From assembly GCA_963580285.1 (NCBI GenBank), contig OY757021.1:98260149-98324148 (forward strand): a stretch of 64,000 nucleotides of DNA, given 5' to 3'. The DNA comes from Lucinisca nassula. Lineage: Eukaryota; Mollusca; Bivalvia; Lucinida; Lucinidae. The notes under the pieces were generated by a model. The model searched no databases and was not told where the DNA came from. It saw nothing but the letters and a program-made list of their open reading frames with translations. Shown here one piece after another: positions 42,483-52,897 of the stretch. Made by a program: the position numbers and the translations under genes. The stretch's first letter is position 1. Every line of letters begins with the position of its first letter.

Positions 42483-42588
42483 TCCAAGTTCAAGACGATT
42501 TATCGTGATAAACCTAAAAATTCAGACACCTTAAGGACTTACTGTAATTCTCTTAAAATTTTAACAAATTTATTTCTTGATCCGGAAA

Positions 42589-42925
42589 CAGCAGTCTGAT
42601 GAGGGCCGATCTGCACTTATTCGATTGCTGTGCGTTCCTGGTGTCACCTGAGACGTCTCGACGGCTGTACGGAACCGATTACGAAGGTGAGTTAGACGGA
42701 TGTATCGGTCCTATCGACGTGTCGTGACGCGTGGACGTCCACTTCTGGGCCTGTCATTTGTCGTTCCCGTTTGACGTAGACGCTGGTACAAACGAGTTAT
42801 CGTCGATTTACTCACTTGGAAGTTCCTGGCGATGACATCCTGAGACGTCCCACGTAGAAGCATTTGGACCGCTACGTTGTGTTGATCTTGCGTCAAACGT
42901 ACCATATTCCGTAGAGAAATTTTAT
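42589..42925 (-). pseudogene. Tc1-like transposase, N-terminal fragment
   Basis: On the minus strand, MVRLTQDQHNVAVQMLLRGT and VSKSTITRLYQRLRQTG form the first helix-turn-helix. The GRPR-type hook RPRSGRPRVTTRR follows, then a TAG at about 42710, and the frame continues with DRYIRLTHLRNRF to a TAA near 42589. This is the paired DNA-binding half of a Tc1 transposase. The catalytic DDE half is absent. The TAG replaces a probable glutamine codon. Confidence 0.8.
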
Positions 42926-43271
42926 CGGACTTTTGAACCCTAAACTCCAGGTAACACAATATGCCAATATGATGAGGTTACTGTATACATTTAATGTACT
43001 GCACGAGGAAATTTTGAAAACAACGATTTGCCAAGTGGACCGTCAAACTGTATAGATATCGTCCGAATGTTTTCTGCATAAGAAAGTTTAAAAAGTATGA
43101 AAGTAATTCGCAAAATGATTTTTCAGTCAACCTGATGGTTGCACGAAAATCTTTTGGGTTAAAAAGTTGCGTTTCTTTTTCGATTCAGATACGAATTTAT
43201 TTTAGTTCGATTGCGATGAACTTCAAGCTTATTTAATCGATCTCGAACACTCATTCCGGATGTTTTCTCGC

Positions 43272-43452
43272 GCGCGCGCGCGAGGGAGGCAGTGACTATT
43301 ACACATTACACCATTGCTACCCATGTACACCTGGGTGGAGTGAGGCAGTGTCATTACGTGTCTTGGCCAAGGACACACCTCGATACCGGGTGCCGGATTC
43401 GAACGCGCAACCTCTCGATCATGAGTCGAACGCGCTATCGAGGCTGACAACG
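43272..43452 (-). mobile_element. tRNA-derived SINE, third type
   Basis: On the minus strand, TAGCGCGTTCGACTCATGAT and GGTTGCGCGTTCGAATCCGG give A- and B-box-like parts. The body contains CTTGGCCAAGACACG and CACTCCACCCAGGTGTACAT, which recall V- or Deu-type SINE cores. A CG-repeat borders it at 43270-43283. Confidence 0.65.
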
Positions 43453-43704
43453 ATTTATTTATGATACAACCTTGTTGCACTACTTATATATTGGACCTAG
43501 AGTAAACTGAGAGCATGAAATTTTCTTTAAAATGTCAATTTGAAAATTATTCTGATTACAGACAAATGTCACCACATATCATAATTCAAGCCAGACAAGT
43601 TTGAATGTCGATTTTGTTTAAGATAAATATTCTCATGATAATAAAATTGTAATGACTATAGTATTCATATGATTGCGTGTTACAACTTCATCGCATTACG
43701 GATT

Positions 43705-43917
43705 TTAACCCTTATCTTGCTGTTCACGACAACCCCTATATTTGCAAACAGTGTAGATCCAGATCAGATGGCTTCTGAAGAAGCCATCTGATCAGGATCT
43801 ACATTGTTTGTCATTCAGTTTATGAATTTGTAGCAATAAATTACATCAAGTAATTTGATTGGTTGATAGACAGAAATGGGTGTGGCTTAAATGAATATTC
43901 AGCAAGAGAAGGGTTAA
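43705..43917. mobile_element. TTAA-flanked MITE, best copy
   Basis: TTAA-CCCTTATCTTGCTG at left and CAGCAAGAGAAGGG-TTAA at right. The central palindrome is AGATGGCTTCTGAAGAAGCC plus ATCT. CCC ends plus TTAA duplication are the piggyBac pattern. Confidence 0.85.
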
Positions 43918-44128
43918 TACCCATTATGTTTCAGCTGCAACATCCTCTTCATTCAATTAAAAAGTAAAATGCTTTCGAAATTGTTAGATCAAATGAGCCC
44001 CGCCAAGCGAATTTGGGTCTTCGAGCATTCCGTCATGACAAATTTGAACTGCGCATGTCCAGCCATTCAGAGGGGTCAGGGATATGGCTTTCTGTCTGAA
44101 GGTTCCTCTTGATTTACAGCTTGTATGA

Positions 44129-44194
44129 GCGAGCAGCGAAGGTTCTGGCGAGACTGCGCGGATGCGAAGGCTCGCCTGAACCTTCGCTGCTCGC
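44129..44194. repeat. GC-rich hairpin, 24 bp arms
   Basis: GCGAGCAGCGAAGGTTC and GAACCTTCGCTGCTCGC plus further paired bases, with one mismatch in 24. It sits in a ~330 bp minus-strand open frame (43984-44313) that has no recognised domain and looks like repeat sequence. Confidence 0.7.
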
Positions 44195-44299
44195 ATAGGC
44201 GATAAGTACCAAAATCGCTTGACGGGGCCCAAATGGTTTTGATTACCTCTGTGTCTTTGATCGCAAGAATATACTCCATTTGTCACAAAGCACTGCGAA

Positions 44300-44985
44300 G
44301 ACAAGTCATTCATATCTGACAGTCAAGTGTGCCAACTTTGCATTGGTGACCTCAAAACCGTACAGTGTCTGATGTGAATTTCAACACTTAACATCATGAC
44401 ACAATGTGTTTGGTTCTGTTGGTGGTACATTGACCAGTCAGTGGTCATCGCTGACGAGTGGGTGTGCTCATCCTTGTCAACATATTACAGATAAAAGAAG
44501 CTTAATTGCTATTCAGATCTTTGATATTTACATAGAAAAGAAACATTTGATAGCAGTGCCAGGAATGGAATTTGCAGCTAGTATTTTTCATTTTTTTTAT
44601 TTCATTTTACTTTTTGTTTTTGGTTTCTTATAAAAAGAAATATATTTATGTTATGAGATAAAAAATTCACTAGCTTTTGTTTGCAAGTGAGCATTTACTA
44701 TGTACAGACAGTTCGATATAAACGGCATCTAAAGGACCGAAATATCGATTTCCTTCTAAAATTGATTTCAATAAATGTAGAGATGAAATCGCTGTTGCCT
44801 TGGATGACTTTGGTAATCGATGGTGTAAACGAGAGTATGTTGAGCATAAAGCTCTTATAGAATGAAAACTTAGCATTCTAAAATAAGTGAAAAAAAACGC
44901 ATTTCTTTTTATTCGCAAAATATAAACTTATTACCTTCTAAACCTAAGACGTCTTAACGTCACCTTAAGGTTCCTCAATACAGTT
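44300..44985. other. Unassigned stretch beside the foldback element
   Basis: AT-rich with no gene seen. It ends in the 8 bp target copy ATTTCACT at 44986-44993. Confidence 0.4.
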
Positions 44986-45033
44986 ATTTCACTACGAAAG
45001 CCTAATAGGCTCAGGTATGAGAAAATAAAATTT

Positions 45034-45600
45034 TATAAAGGCGTAGTTACGCGAAACAAAAGGCGTAGTAACGCGAAAAAAGGCGTAGTAACGCAAAAGA
45101 ATGGCGTAGGAACGCCAATCAAAAGGCGTAGTAACGCAAAAGAAAGGCGCAATAACGCGAAAAAAGGCGTAGTAACGCAAACGAAAGGCGTAGAAACGCA
45201 AAATAAAGGCGTAGTTACGCAAAAGAAAGGTGTATAAACGCGAAAAAGGCGTAGTAACGCAAAAAAAAAAGGCGTAGTAATGCAAATCAAAAGGCGTAGT
45301 AACGCAACAGAATGGTGTAGTAACGCGAAAAAAGGTGTAGTAACGCAAAAGAATGGCGTAGTAACGCGAATCAAAAGGCGTAGTAACGCCAAAGAAAGGC
45401 GTAGTAACGCGAAAAAAGGCGTAGTAACGCAAAAGAAAGGCGAAGTAACGCAAAAAAAGGCGTAGTAACGCAAATAAAGGCGTACTTACGCGAATCAAAA
45501 GGCGTTGTCGCGCGAATCAAAAGGCGTAGTAACGCACAAGAAAGGCGTAATAACGCGAAAGAAAAGGCGTAGTAACGCGAATCAGAAGGCGTTATAATGC
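45034..45600. repeat. Left arm array of GGCGTAGTAACGC units
   Basis: About 27 units of 20-23 bp: a 13-base core and an A-rich spacer (GAATCAAAA, AAAGAAA or GAAAAAA). The core contains GCGT....ACGC, a short dyad. Both minus-strand frames stay open only because the unit lacks stops. Confidence 0.95.
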
Positions 45601-45605
45601 TGAAA

Positions 45606-46884
45606 CAAGAGGGCCATGATGGCCCTGGATCGCTCACCTGATCCATAGCATAACAAGTGGGCACGGGGAGGGCCATTATTGGCCCCAGGGCTATAATGTG
45701 CATAATGTTGGGGGAGGTCTAAAAGGGGTGAAGCTTCATACCAAATATCAACAAAGGCTATAATTTGAACAGTCTTGGCAAAGGTCCACAAGATGAAGCT
45801 ACACACCAAATATCAAAACCTCGTCCTTGCGGTTTCAGAGAAGAAGATTATTCCCTACATAAGCCTAGGCAAAACCAAATGGCCCCGGGACGGGGGCATT
45901 TTTGGCCACAGGGCCTTAATTTAAACAATATTAATAGAGGTCCACTTGCTGAAGCTTCACACCAAATATCAAAGACCTGGGCCTTGCTGTTTTAGAGAAG
46001 AAGATTTTCAAAGATTATCTCTATATAAGTCTATGTAAAACCAAAGGGCCCCGGGCCGGGGGCATTTGTGGCCCCAGGACTATAATTTGAACAATCTTGG
46101 TAGAGGTCCACCAGATGAAGCTCCATACCAAATATCAAAGACCTGGGCCTAGTAGTTTCAGAGAAGAAGATGTTTAAAGATTTCCCTTTATAAGTCTATG
46201 TAAAACCAAAGGGTCCAGAGTCGGGGGCAATTTTGGTCTCAGGGCTATAATTTGAACAATCTTGGTAGAGGTCCACTAGATGAAGCTTCATACCAAATAT
46301 CAAAGACCTAGGTCTTGTGGTTTCAGAGAAGAAGATTTTTCAAGATTTTCCATATATAAGTCTATGTATAACCAAAGGGCCCTGGAGCGGGGGCATTTTG
46401 GGTCCGAGAGCTATAATTTGAAAAATCTTGGTAGAGGTCAACAAGATGAAGCTTTAAACCAAAAATCAAAAACCTAGCTGGGCCTTGCGGTTTCAGGGAA
46501 GAAGATTTTTAAAGATTTTCCCTATGTAAGCCTATGTAAAACCAAAGGGCCCCGGGGCGGGGGGGGGGGGCGCATTTTTGGACCCAGCACTATAATTTGA
46601 ACAATCTTGGTAGGGGTCCACTAGATGAAGCTTCATACCAAATATCAAAGACCTGGACCTAGTTTTTCACCTGATATGACCCATATTCGAAATTGACCCA
46701 GATATCATCAAGGCAAACATTCTGGTAAAGTTTCATGAAGATTGAAGCAAAAGTGTGGTCTCTAGAGGATGAACAAGGTAAATGTTGACGACGCACGTCG
46801 CATGATGAATGATGCACAATGCACTAACGATGGACAAAAGGTGGTCACCAAAGCTCACCTTGAGCTTTGCTCAGGTGAGCTAAA
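45606..46884. mobile_element. HINE/pearl-like element with tandem core
   Basis: Left end AACAAGAGGGCCATGATGGCCC, right end a long hairpin (AAGCTCACCTTGAGC / GCTCAGGTGAGCT) then AAA. The ends are of the same kind as in 32702-35018. The core is a tandem array. Confidence 0.55.
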
Positions 46885-47490
46885 TATTGCGGTCTCTAGA
46901 ATGTAAACAAGGTTTTTCTATGATTTGAGCGGGAACATTTTTGACCCAAGGGCTAAAATGTCCCCAGGGCTATAATGTGTACAATCTTAATAGAGGTCAA
47001 CTAGATATAAATTTCATACCAAATATCAAAGACCTAGGCCTTGTGGTTTCACAGAAATAGACTTTTTAAGATTTTCCCTATATAAGTCTTGTATAAGCGC
47101 TGTAATTTGAACAATCGTGGTAGAGGTCCATTAGATGAAGCTTCATACCAAATATCAAAGTCCTGGGCCTTGCGGATTTAGGGAAGAATATTTTTTATTA
47201 AAGATTTTCCCTATATAAGCCAGGGCTATAATTTGAACAATCTTGGTAGAGGTCCACTAGATGAAATTTCACACCAAATTTCATAGAACTAGGCCTTGTT
47301 GTTTCAGAGAAGAAGATTTTTAAAGATTTTCCCTATATAAATCTATATAAAACCCAAGGGCTCCGGAGCGGGGGCATTTTTGGCCCAAGCACTGTTAATT
47401 GAACAATTGTGGTTGGGGTCCACTAGATGAAGCTTCATACCAAATATCAAAGACCTGGGCCTTGTGGTTTCAGAGAAGAAGATTTTTTTT
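45660..47490. repeat. Tandem repeat, about 160-175 bp unit
   Basis: About ten copies with TATAATTTGAACAATCTTGG, TAGAGGTCCACTAGATGAAG, CTTCATACCAAATATCAAAG and GTTTCAGAGAAGAAGATTTT. The array is interrupted at 46680-46930 by the element end and its flank. Confidence 0.85.
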
Positions 47491-47699
47491 TCTGTGAAAA
47501 AAATGCTTTTTCTTTTGGCTCATGTGACCTAGATGTGCAACGAACCGGACGTATTTGATCAACTTTGAAAGGGGACCAACTAAGGATCATTGCTGTGAAG
47601 TATGGTCAAAATCCAATCAGTGGTTTAGAAGATGTCGTTTGCAGAAATTGTTTACGGGCGGACGTCCGAACGCACGCACGGACGACGGACGCAAAGTGA

Positions 47700-48640
47700 T
47701 CCCCAAAAGCTCAACTCGTCGTCACATCAGCTTACCGAGGGTGATATTTCACAAAAGTTTAATGAAAATCCTTCGAGGGTAAAGGAGATATGGAACGGAC
47801 ACAAATTTCCAAGTTTCAAATTCGTGACCTTCACCTGTGACCTTAATCTTGAGTTTGTATGTTGTATTTATGGGTTCTGCACATCAGCTCAGCTAGGGGG
47901 GGGGGATATTACACCAAACTTTTATGAAAATCCTTCCAGGGGTAAAGGAGATATGAAACGGATACAAAATTCAAAGTTTCAAACTCGTGACCTTGAGTAA
48001 TTTATGGGTTCTGCACATCAGCTCACTGAGGGGTGTTTTGCCGAAGTTTAATGAAAATCCTTCCAGGGGTAAAGGAGATATGAAACGGACACAAAATACG
48101 AAGTTTCTAACTCGAGACCTTCAACTGTGACCTTGACACGACATAGTGCATTTATGGGTTATGCACATCAGCTCAATGAGGGGGTATTTGACCAAAGTTT
48201 AATGAAAATCCTTTGAAGGGTTAAGGAGATAAGCAAGGGACACAAAATTCAAAGTTTCAAACTCGAGACCTTTAAATGTGACCTTGACCTGGTGTCGGTA
48301 TGATTCATTTATGCCGGGTTCTGCTCATCAGCTCACTGAAAAGAATATGTGGCCAAAGGTTAATGAAAATCCTTCCAAGGGTAAAGGAGATATGGAACAG
48401 ACACAAAACTCAAAGGTTCAAACTCGTGACCTTGACCTTGAGTCTGCATGGTTCATTTATGGATCCTGCACATCAGCTCACTAAGACGAATACTTTACCA
48501 AAGATTAACGAAAATCTATCAAGCGATATGGAGCGGACAAGAAAGTGTTACGAACAGACAGACGGACGGACGGGCGGACGGGGCGAACGGACGGACAGAT
48601 GGACAGACGAAGTTCATTCCTATAATCCCCGCTCCGCTTC
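47700..48640. repeat. Tandem repeat, about 150 bp unit
   Basis: Six copies with CACATCAGCTCACTGAGG, AAGTTTAATGAAAATCCTTC, GGGTAAAGGAGATATG and AACTCGTGACCTTGA. It ends in GACGGACG-rich sequence at 48560-48605. Confidence 0.85.
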
Positions 48641-48953
48641 GCGGCGTTGAATTAACTATTCCATGTACCAGCAACACATCTTATGGTCTGGGGGATAACT
48701 AGAATACCCTGGCAAACGGAGTTGTGTTCTTGCTAATGAATCACCTACAGTTGTATCAAGTCCCATCATATACATGTATATCTCAAAGGGTATTGAAGTT
48801 ATTGCGATTACAAAGTTATATTGTCAGGGGTGTTAACTTAAACCATGTCATCCAGAGTTGTTTTTTTTTTCTCATGACACGACCTCTTAACCTCACAAGT
48901 GCCATCAACACATCTGAAAGGTTATTTTAGTTACGGAGATCAAACACTTATTT

Positions 48954-49252
48954 TGTTTGATTTGAGGTTTAACGTCCCCGTCAACACTGTAAAGGTCATT
49001 TTGGAGACGTCGCTTCCAATTTTGTGGGACTTTTACCCGACATTGAGATGAAATGACATCTCAAGCCCTGTCGCCCAATGAAACCAATAGGGTTTATTAG
49101 CATGGACAGTCCACCTCACACCGCGGTTCCTGGACAGGCTTAGATCCTCTAAGCGGTTTACCAGTACTAGTGTGCGGGCCGGATTCAGCTCTGCGTGGAA
49201 GCATCATGCAGCCCATATATTTCTTCAAGCTCCTATGGGCGGGGGCTAAGAT
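48954..49252 (-). mobile_element. SINE with 15 bp target duplication
   Basis: Full-length minus copy flanked by AGATCAAACACTTAT on both sides (just before TTTGTTTGATTTGAGG and just after GGGCGGGGGCTA). It lies inside the large foldback element and is therefore younger. Confidence 0.93.
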
Positions 49253-49412
49253 CAAACACTTATAGGGTATAACTAAAATATCAGTGCATCAGAGTTGTGG
49301 TTCTTGCTCATGACATGTATACAACTAAACCAACTACCATCAATATATCTTAAATTGGCTGGAGTTAGTGCGATGACAAGGTTAAATTGTCAGCAGAGAC
49401 CTGTAGTAGTAA

Positions 49413-49640
49413 TGCGAATAAAAAGGCGCAGTAACGCGAAAAAAGGCGTAGTAACGCGAACCAAAAGGCGTAGTAACGCGAACCAAAAGGCGTAATAACG
49501 CCTTTCTTTCGCGTTACTACGCCTTTCTTTTGCGTTACTACGCCTTTTTTTCGCGTTACTACGCCTTTGGATTCGCGTTACTACGCCTTTTTATTGGGGT
49601 TATAACGCCTTTCTTTTGCGTTACTACGCCTATTTAGCTT
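49413..49640. repeat. Central inverted pair of GGCGTAGTAACGC arrays
   Basis: Five units in the left-arm orientation are followed, at about 49500, by seven units in the right-arm orientation. This makes a compact palindrome in the middle of the element, and no unique end sequence is attached. Confidence 0.9.
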
Positions 49641-49675
49641 GCGTTACGAGTGTAACGGGGGTGGCGGGGACGGGG

Positions 49676-49700
49676 GGTGGGGGGGGGGGGGGGGGGGGGG
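49676..49700. repeat. Poly-G run
   Basis: About 25 G residues. It may form a quadruplex or be error-prone in assembly. Confidence 0.9.
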
Positions 49701-49999
49701 GCTATTGCAATAACCCTGGCGTCCGGTGTCAGCGTCGGCGTCAGCATTTGGTTAATGTTTACATGTAAGCTCTTATTTGTGATGTTTTACAAATTTATTT
49801 TCAAGTAAAATAAATAATGGGTAAAATCAGCATTTTACATATTCTTTTTTGCTCCATTCCCCAGATTTTTGGGGCTTAAATTTGGACTTTTTGAAAAGTT
49901 AATATTTTCCTCTGTATTACCTCCCTTACTTCCCTGAGGGATCTTAATCAAGAGGTTGTGAGTTCGAATCCCAGGGGAGGAATAATTTTTTTTTCTAAC

Positions 50000-50585
50000 A
50001 CAGAGAGTTCGACTTCAAGGGTCCGCGGGTCAAGGTAACGATGGCTATTTTTGGAAAAAAAAACATAGTCATCGCTCTTACACATTCATTTATTGATGGA
50101 TTTTAATATAACTTCACACGAATGTTGGGAATGATGATATCTCGAGTGACATTGGCTTTCAGGGTCCAGGGCTCAAGGTCTAGGTCACTAATTTTATAGT
50201 TCGAGGGTCAGGGTCACTATGGCTATTTTTGAGAAAAACATTGTCATCGATCTTGCCCCTTATTTATTGATGGATTTTATTTTAACTTCACACAAATGTT
50301 GGGCATGATGATACCTCGAACGACTTTGACTTTCAGAGTCCAGGGCTGAAGGTCAAGGTTACTGTAGCTATTTTGAGAAAAACTTGGTCATTACTCTATA
50401 GTGTCCACATTTATTGATGGGTTTAATGATAATGTCATACAAATGTTGGGTGTGATGATATCTCGAGTGAGTTAGACGTTCAGGGTCCTCGCATTTGTTT
50501 ATATATTGTTAAGTCACGCGAATTTTGCGCTTGATAATATCTCGAGAAAGTTCGATTTTCAGGGTCCAAGGCTAAGGGTTACTGT
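50000..50585. repeat. Tandem repeat, about 160 bp unit
   Basis: Four decaying copies with GTTCGACTTCAAGGGTCC, GGCTATTTTTGAGAAAAACA, TTTATTGATGGATTTTA and TGATGATATCTCGAGTGA. Confidence 0.75.
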
Positions 50586-51484
50586 TTTTTCGCCTTTTGA
50601 TTGGCGTTACTGCGGCTTTTGTTTTGCGTTTCTACGCCTTTTTTGGCGTTATTACGCCTTTTGTTTCGCGTTACTACGCCTTTGATTCGCGTTACTACGC
50701 CATTCTTTTGCGTTACTACGCCTTTTGATTCGCGTTACTACGCCTTTCTTTTGCGTTACTACGCCTTTTGATTCGCGTTACTACGCCTTTATTTTGCGTT
50801 ACTACGCCTTTTTTTCGCGTTATCACGCCTTTTGTTTCGCGTTACTACGCCCTTGATTCGCGTTACAACGCCATTCTTTTGCGTTACTACGCCTTTTGAT
50901 TCGTGTTACTACGCCTTTATTTTGCGTTACTACGCCTTTTTTGGCGTTTCTACGCCTTTCTTTGCGTTACTACGCCTTTATTCGCGTAGCTTCGCCTTTT
51001 GATTGGCGTTACTGCGCCTTTTGTTTTGCGTTTCTACGCCTTTATGGGCGTTATTACGCCTTTTGTTTCGCGTTACTACGCCTTTGATTCGCGTTACTAC
51101 GCCATTCTTTTGCGTTTCTACGCCTTTCTTTGCGTTACTACGCCTTTTTTCGCGTAGCTTCGCCTTTTGATTGGCGTTACTGCGCCTTTGGTTTTGCGTT
51201 TCTACGCCTTTTTTGGCGTTATTACGCCTCTTGTTTCGCGTTACTACGCCTTTGATTCGCGTTACTACGCCACTCTTTTGCGTTACTACGCCTTTTGATT
51301 CGCGTTACTACGCCTTTCTTTTGCGTTACTACGCCTTTTTTTCGCGTTACTACGCCTTTCTTTGCGTTACTACGCCTTTTTTCGCGTAGCTTCGCCTTTT
51401 GATTGGCGTTACTGCGCCTTTTGTTTTGCATTTGTACGCCTTTTTATGCGTTATTACGCCTTTTGTTTCGCGTTACTACGCCTT
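50586..51484. repeat. Right arm array of GCGTTACTACGCC units
   Basis: About 40 units of the left-arm repeat in inverted orientation. A larger period is visible: TTGATTGGCGTTACTGCGCC recurs at about 50996, 51167 and 51399, with a related form near 50597, so blocks of units have been duplicated. Confidence 0.95.
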
Positions 51485-51536
51485 CACAGAATTTTATTTT
51501 CTCTTACTTGAGCCTATTAGGCTTTCGTATTTCACT

Positions 51537-52099
51537 ACATTTGAGGTACTGAAAAAATCAAATTTGCAAATATTTACCCAAACAGATTTTTCATCCGATG
51601 GTGGTCCATGTAAATGTAAAAATATGAAAGCAAAAGATTTTTATTCGAAAGTCACCATTTTAGTAATTTATTGCATTTTTCCTTGGTTTTGAAAAAAAAA
51701 AACGATATCTTAATCCACAGAACCACAATGTGTAAATACTATCACAGAAATGTGGCTCAATGTTGCCTTTAGGCACTGCAACAGAGGAATTTCAAGTAAA
51801 ATACCTAAATAGTACTGAAAATTAATGATTCCCCAAAAAATTGAATAATGTCATTATCTCACCTGGTACTATTTTTAAATTCAGTGTATGGTAGCCAAAA
51901 AATGACAAGTTCTACCAATTTGGCAACAAGCTCTGTTTACCCATGCAGACACATCTGCAGCGTCTTCGCGTGCATTTTTGTTGTATTTTCGCTCTATTCA
52001 TACATCTTTGTGCACTATCATGCATGCATCCGTTTGCTCTATGCATGCATCTTTTTGGTCTATCGTGCAGGGTCCTTTGTGGTCTATGCAGATATATCT
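51537..52099. other. Unassigned stretch
   Basis: No gene or repeat was recognised, apart from short GCATGCAT words near 52020-52050. Confidence 0.4.
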
Positions 52100-52396
52100 T
52101 ACCGCGTGAATAAGTCCGTGAAAGAAAGACCCCCTAAACCCCACTTTATATAGAGAAAACAGGGGTAAACATTGTTTTCCTTATTTCTGCTCCAAGACAT
52201 AGGTTGTGGGTACTCGTTAGAACCGCCGCAATGAGGCGGTTCTAACGAGCACCCAAAACCTATGTTTGGAGTTTAAATAAGAAAAAAATTCAAAACAATT
52301 TCATCAATTCAAAACAATTTCATTTCAATTTCAAAAAAATTGCCTTTTTTAGGATTTGGAAAATGTATTATATCACACGGATGTGTTATCGTAATG
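52100..52396. mobile_element. Palindromic MITE, subfamily B
   Basis: Left end CGTGAATAAGTCCGTGAAAG, an intact centre GTTAGAACCGCCGC/GAGGCGGTTCTAAC, and right end CACACGGATGTGTTATCGTAATG. A small AATTTCA duplication is present near 52310. Confidence 0.8.
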
Positions 52397-52503
52397 ATTT
52401 CAACTGGCAAAGACTCTTCTGATCAGATGCTAGTCGCACAAGTATATAGTTCGAACAAATTAACCTGAGACTGGTGGACTCTATTAACATAATTTCACAC
52501 CAG

Positions 52504-52674
52504 ACTGAATGTATGTATTTATATCCGCCGTCTCTCGAAAATAGCGATACTGTTATTCAATACATTGAGGTCGGTAAATGGGTCGCAATTCACGAGCTGC
52601 CGAAAACTCGAGGGAAGTTTACGAAAGCCGTCGTATTAGGCGATAACATTGATACATTTATTCCATGCATAAAG
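52504..52674 (+). CDS. Candidate internal exon of an unidentified host gene
   Basis: 57 open codons lie between a good acceptor (AATTTCACACCAG, ending 52503) and a donor (AAG|GTCAGT at 52675), both in phase 0. The peptide reads TECMYLYPPSLENSDTVIQY, then GKWVAIHELPKTRGK and FTKAVVLGDNIDTFIPCIK. It is less A/T-biased than its surroundings and contains no repeat words of the window. The GxxVAI....TKAVVLGDN pattern recalls a small beta-barrel such as a Tudor-like fold, but this is weak. No partner exon was found nearby. Confidence 0.35.
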
Positions 52675-52729
52675 GTCAGTCTCAGGTCAAATTGTTCGAA
52701 CTATACTTGCACATTGGCTTAAATTATGT

Positions 52730-52897
52730 TTAACCCTTATCCCACTGAATAAATTAAGCCACTCCCATTGCTGATTATCAACCAATCAAATTACTTGATA
52801 TAATATATCTGTTAAATTCATAAACTGCATGCCATCTGATCTGGATCTACACTGTTTGCAAAGATAGGGGTTGTCGCGAACAGCACGAAAGGGGTTT
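52730..52897. mobile_element. TTAA-flanked MITE, shortened
   Basis: TTAACCCTTATCCCACTGAA at left and AACAGCACGAAAGGGG with a mutated TTAA at right. Half of the central palindrome is deleted. Confidence 0.7.

Larger units (their letters stand above)
44994..51528. mobile_element. Large foldback element, minisatellite arms, 8 bp target duplication
   Basis: The two ends are inverted copies. The left starts ACGAAAGCCTAATAGGCTCA; the right, read in reverse, starts with the same 20 bases. About 45 bp of unique end is followed on both sides by arrays of a ~21 bp unit with core GGCGTAGTAACGC. ATTTCACT directly precedes the left end (44986-44993) and directly follows the right end (51529-51536). The 5 kb between the arms contains several other repeats and no transposase, so the element is non-autonomous. 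Eight-base duplications occur in hAT, P, Merlin and the sea-urchin TU foldback elements. The termini do not settle which family applies. Confidence 0.85.

Noticed and set aside
42589..42925. Functional paired-domain regulator
   Set aside because: The helix-turn-helix with RPRSGRPRVTT hook belongs to Tc1 transposases, and an in-frame TAG is present.
45034..45600. CRISPR-like appearance (13-base cores separated by short variable spacers)
   Set aside because: The spacers are A-rich and repetitive, units are only about 21 bp, the genome is eukaryotic, and the array lies in a transposon arm.
44992..45703. Overlapping minus-strand open frames of 110-168 codons reading RYYAFFRVTTPF-like repeats
   Set aside because: They arise from the 21 bp tandem unit, which lacks stop codons in that direction. 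More than one frame is open at once and the peptide simply mirrors the DNA repeat.
49935..49985. Possible tRNA gene around GAGTTCGAATCCC
   Set aside because: Only a T-arm-like piece is present. No acceptor stem or D arm can be paired, so at most it is a SINE or tRNA fragment.
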